Shown here piece after piece: positions 31,378 to 33,309 of a stretch of 33,309 bases of DNA (position 1 is its first letter; each line of letters starts with the position of its first letter). Source of the DNA: an uncultured Acinetobacter sp. (GTDB lineage: Bacteria > Cyanobacteriota > Vampirovibrionia > Gastranaerophilales > Gastranaerophilaceae); assembly GCA_900321205.1 (NCBI GenBank), contig ONVC01000009.1:1-33309 (forward strand), in the 5' to 3' direction. The translations under genes and the position numbers were made by a program. The notes beneath the pieces were generated by a model, which was given only the letters and a program-made list of their open reading frames with translations, searched no databases and had not been told where the DNA came from.

Positions 31378-32760
31378 TTATACATTATTTTCGTTTTCTA
31401 AATTAAACATCATTTCTTCAAAATCTTTGCCGTTTTCTTTTTGTTTCTTGGCACCCTGTTGTTTGTTTCCGCCTCCGGAACCTTCCTGTTCGGTGTAGTC
31501 GCTTTCGTATTCATTTTCAGTGTTTTCAAGTTTTACTGAAATATTGTCTACGTTAACTCCCTGTGCAAGCAAAGTTTCCTTTAATCCGTTCAGTCCTTTC
31601 ATAAGAATATCTCTTGCTTCCTGAGTCTGTACGGTAAACTGTGCCATAATTCCGTCTTTTGAGTTTATAATCTGTAAATTTAGTTTACCAAGCGATTCGG
31701 GATTAAGAATCATATTAAGCTTTGAGTTGTTGTACATTCCTTCAATCTGTTTTGATACCTGCTCTATTATTCTGCCCGGTGTTACTTGTACTGTTGTTGT
31801 TTTGGGCTGAGTAATGTTTTTTGCAGATTCAGTTGCGACAGATTCGTATTTAATATCGCCCTGTATCATTATTCTTGCTGTTTGTTCCTGCGGAGACTGA
31901 TTTTGCATTAAGTCTCCCATGGAACTTTCAAGTTCTGCTGATTCTGAGCTTAATATTTCTACATTAAGTTCTTTTACTATGTTTTCGTTTAATATGTTTG
32001 AAGATTTGTGTGTATCGGTTTTTGAACGAGTGATTTCAGCAACGCTATTTTTAACAATCTCCGTGTTTTTTGTAAAATATGTATCAAGTTGTTTAAATAC
32101 ATCAGAGTTGTTGTTTGTGCTGTTGCCGGTTAAATTGTTTTGAGTTGTTAATCCTGAGGTTGCGGAGTTGTTGTCTGCAATCTCTGTTTGCTCATTTTGT
32201 GTGTTTGTTGTTAAAACTTGTTGAATTTGTGACTGTAGTAATAACATTGCTGTCGGATTTTCCAGGGTAATCAGTTCATTGTACATAGTTGGTTCCTCGT
32301 CTGTGATAATTGTTTCGTCTGTGTAATCAGATTCTTCATCAGTAATTACCGATATGGAATCATCATCATTTGTTATAGTTGTATCTTCGTCTGAGCTATT
32401 TTCATCATCTTTGTCAGACTTACGAACAACCCCCTTAATCGGCTGTTTGATATTCTTATCTTCTTTTTCCGCTTTTTGGGTTGTATCGGTTGCGTTTTCT
32501 GTGGTATTAGTTTTATTCGTGTTATCAGAAACGGTATCTTTGTTTGTTTCTGTTTTATCTGTCTGCAGTTTTAGTTCGTTTGTTTTTTTATCGTTATCAA
32601 ATGTTTTAGGGTTGTTGTCTGCAGATTTTTTAGTAATCTCTCCTGTTTTAGTTTCAAAAACTTTGCCAAAATCCATGCCCTGATTTTTTGACACTTTATT
32701 TGTCAAATTAATATTTTTATCACTAACTATGTTAAGTTTGTTAATTAATGCCTGTGTCAT
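31378..32760 (-). CDS. fliK: Flagellar hook-length control protein FliK
   Basis: FliK is a secreted ruler that sets hook length and switches export specificity. The 460-aa protein has a long Asn/Thr/Asp/Lys-rich low-complexity N-terminal part (~20-290), as expected for the ruler. The C-terminal Flg_hook domain spans ~340-425 (LNMILNPESLGKLNLQI, ARDILMKGLNGLKETLLAQGVNVDNISVKLE), followed by a Gly/Lys/Gln-rich tail. Its start overlaps the fliJ end by 20 bases; AAGG lies 10 bases before the ATG. The N-terminal part is not conserved in sequence, so assignment rests on the C-terminal domain and the flgD/flgE neighbours. Confidence 0.92.
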   Translation of the reverse strand: MTQALINKLNIVSDKNINLTNKVSKNQGMDFGKVFETKTGEITKKSADNNPKTFDNDKKTNELKLQTDKTETNKDTVSDNTNKTNTTENATDTTQKAEKEDKNIKQPIKGVVRKSDKDDENSSDEDTTITNDDDSISVITDEESDYTDETIITDEEPTMYNELITLENPTAMLLLQSQIQQVLTTNTQNEQTEIADNNSATSGLTTQNNLTGNSTNNNSDVFKQLDTYFTKNTEIVKNSVAEITRSKTDTHKSSNILNENIVKELNVEILSSESAELESSMGDLMQNQSPQEQTARIMIQGDIKYESVATESAKNITQPKTTTVQVTPGRIIEQVSKQIEGMYNNSKLNMILNPESLGKLNLQIINSKDGIMAQFTVQTQEARDILMKGLNGLKETLLAQGVNVDNISVKLENTENEYESDYTEQEGSGGGNKQQGAKKQKENGKDFEEMMFNLENENNV

Positions 32761-33199
32761 TTAATTTAAACCTTGCTGACGTTATATCGTCAATTTCTTT
32801 TGCTTCTGCTTGCAGAAACTCTTTATAGTACTCTTTTTCCTGCTTTTCTTTGAGTTTTTTCAGAACTTCAACTTTTTTGTGTGCTTCAAGAACTTCTTTT
32901 TGCTTATACTTTAATATGTTTTCGGTATTTGCAATTATTCTTTCCTGATTTATTGCATCATTATTAAGTTTAATTACGTAACCCTGATGCATTTGCACTT
33001 GTATAATGTCCAGTTCTTCCGCTGTGTTAAGAGCTTCCAGGTTGGCTTTATTCTCCTCTTGGGCTTGTATGATTGATTGAAGTTTTTCTTTTTGAGAGTT
33101 AAGAGCGCTCAGAATTTTGGCTAATTCCATCTGCCTTGCTTCTAACTCGTTTTCACGCATGTTTAAAACCGTCTGCATGCGGAATTTAAACTTTTTCAA
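32741..33199 (-). CDS. fliJ: Flagellar export chaperone FliJ
   Basis: FliJ is the coiled-coil stalk of the flagellar export ATPase FliI. The start is taken as TTG at 33199, with GAGGTAGG just upstream. The resulting MKKFKFRMQTVLNMRENE matches the usual FliJ N-terminus. An upstream TTG at 33217 is less well supported. The 152-aa product is almost entirely a long charged coiled coil (Q/E/K-rich), the expected fold. It is the first gene visible of the flagellar run; fliI would be expected just beyond the right edge. The remaining 33200-33309 shows no gene. Confidence 0.9.
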   Translation of the reverse strand: MKKFKFRMQTVLNMRENELEARQMELAKILSALNSQKEKLQSIIQAQEENKANLEALNTAEELDIIQVQMHQGYVIKLNNDAINQERIIANTENILKYKQKEVLEAHKKVEVLKKLKEKQEKEYYKEFLQAEAKEIDDITSARFKLNDTGIN

Positions 33200-33309
33200 T
33201 TTACCTACCTCGTCCAAGAGTACAAATAGTACCTTTATTACTTTACCTCATGTTTTTTATATTCACCTCATATAAACGTAGGAGATTTTTTTAACACACC
33301 AAAATATAT

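Noticed and set aside
32354..32683. 109-aa Ser/Val-rich plus-strand frame
   Set aside because: It is the complement of the low-complexity Asp/Thr/Lys part of fliK and has no ribosome site.

Overview
The window is an AT-rich bacterial chromosome segment made of housekeeping and flagellar genes, with lineage-specific genes between them. It holds no insertion sequence, phage, CRISPR array, tRNA or rRNA that I can recognise. Three things suggest a flagellated anaerobe of the non-photosynthetic cyanobacterial sister group (Gastranaerophilales/Melainabacteria): a SepF-YggS pair, a flavodiiron protein with rubredoxin, and several orphan proteins with a short polar N-terminal leader ending in a Phe-centred tag. 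This placement is inference from gene content and remembered protein style, not a computed phylogeny.

Layout. Positions 1-1222 (-) hold the N-terminal 407 codons of a membrane-anchored protein with an HEMGH zincin motif, cut by the window edge. Positions 1328-3337 (-) are clpP then clpX, ending in an intrinsic terminator. Positions 3575-10574 (-) form one tightly packed eight-gene unit with a single visible terminator: a HEAT-like protein, ruvX, a DUF1292 gene, a ClpC-like N-domain protein without an ATPase, tilS, hpt, a flavodiiron protein and rubredoxin. Positions 10738-13466 (+) hold a small HEAT protein, RNase HI, a secreted ankyrin protein, a HIT protein and spermidine synthase.

Positions 13819-16272 (-) encode two adjacent membrane-anchored AAA+ ATPases with altered nucleotide-site residues. 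They are divergent from a lineage-type orphan (16452-17441, +) across a short dyad. aspS (-) follows, then a secreted orphan (+), a tagged orphan (-), a Na/phosphate cotransporter with a PhoU-like tail (-) and a small orphan (+). Positions 23025-27734 (+) carry a helical protein, prmC, an HD-GYP-like protein and pheT. Positions 27958-29213 (-) are yggS-sepF. Positions 29501-33199 (-) are fliJ-fliK-flgD-flgE.

Themes. Clp proteolysis appears as clpXP plus an ATPase-less tandem Clp-N protein. Oxygen or NO detoxification is appended to a tRNA-modification/purine-salvage operon. A GC-rich hairpin repeat occurs in three gene gaps of an otherwise AT-rich window. Several starts lack a Shine-Dalgarno sequence, and two of them coincide with predicted transcription starts. 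The most unusual piece is the AAA+ pair: one member carries Asn at the Walker A Ser/Thr position, the other carries Asn at the Walker B Asp position.
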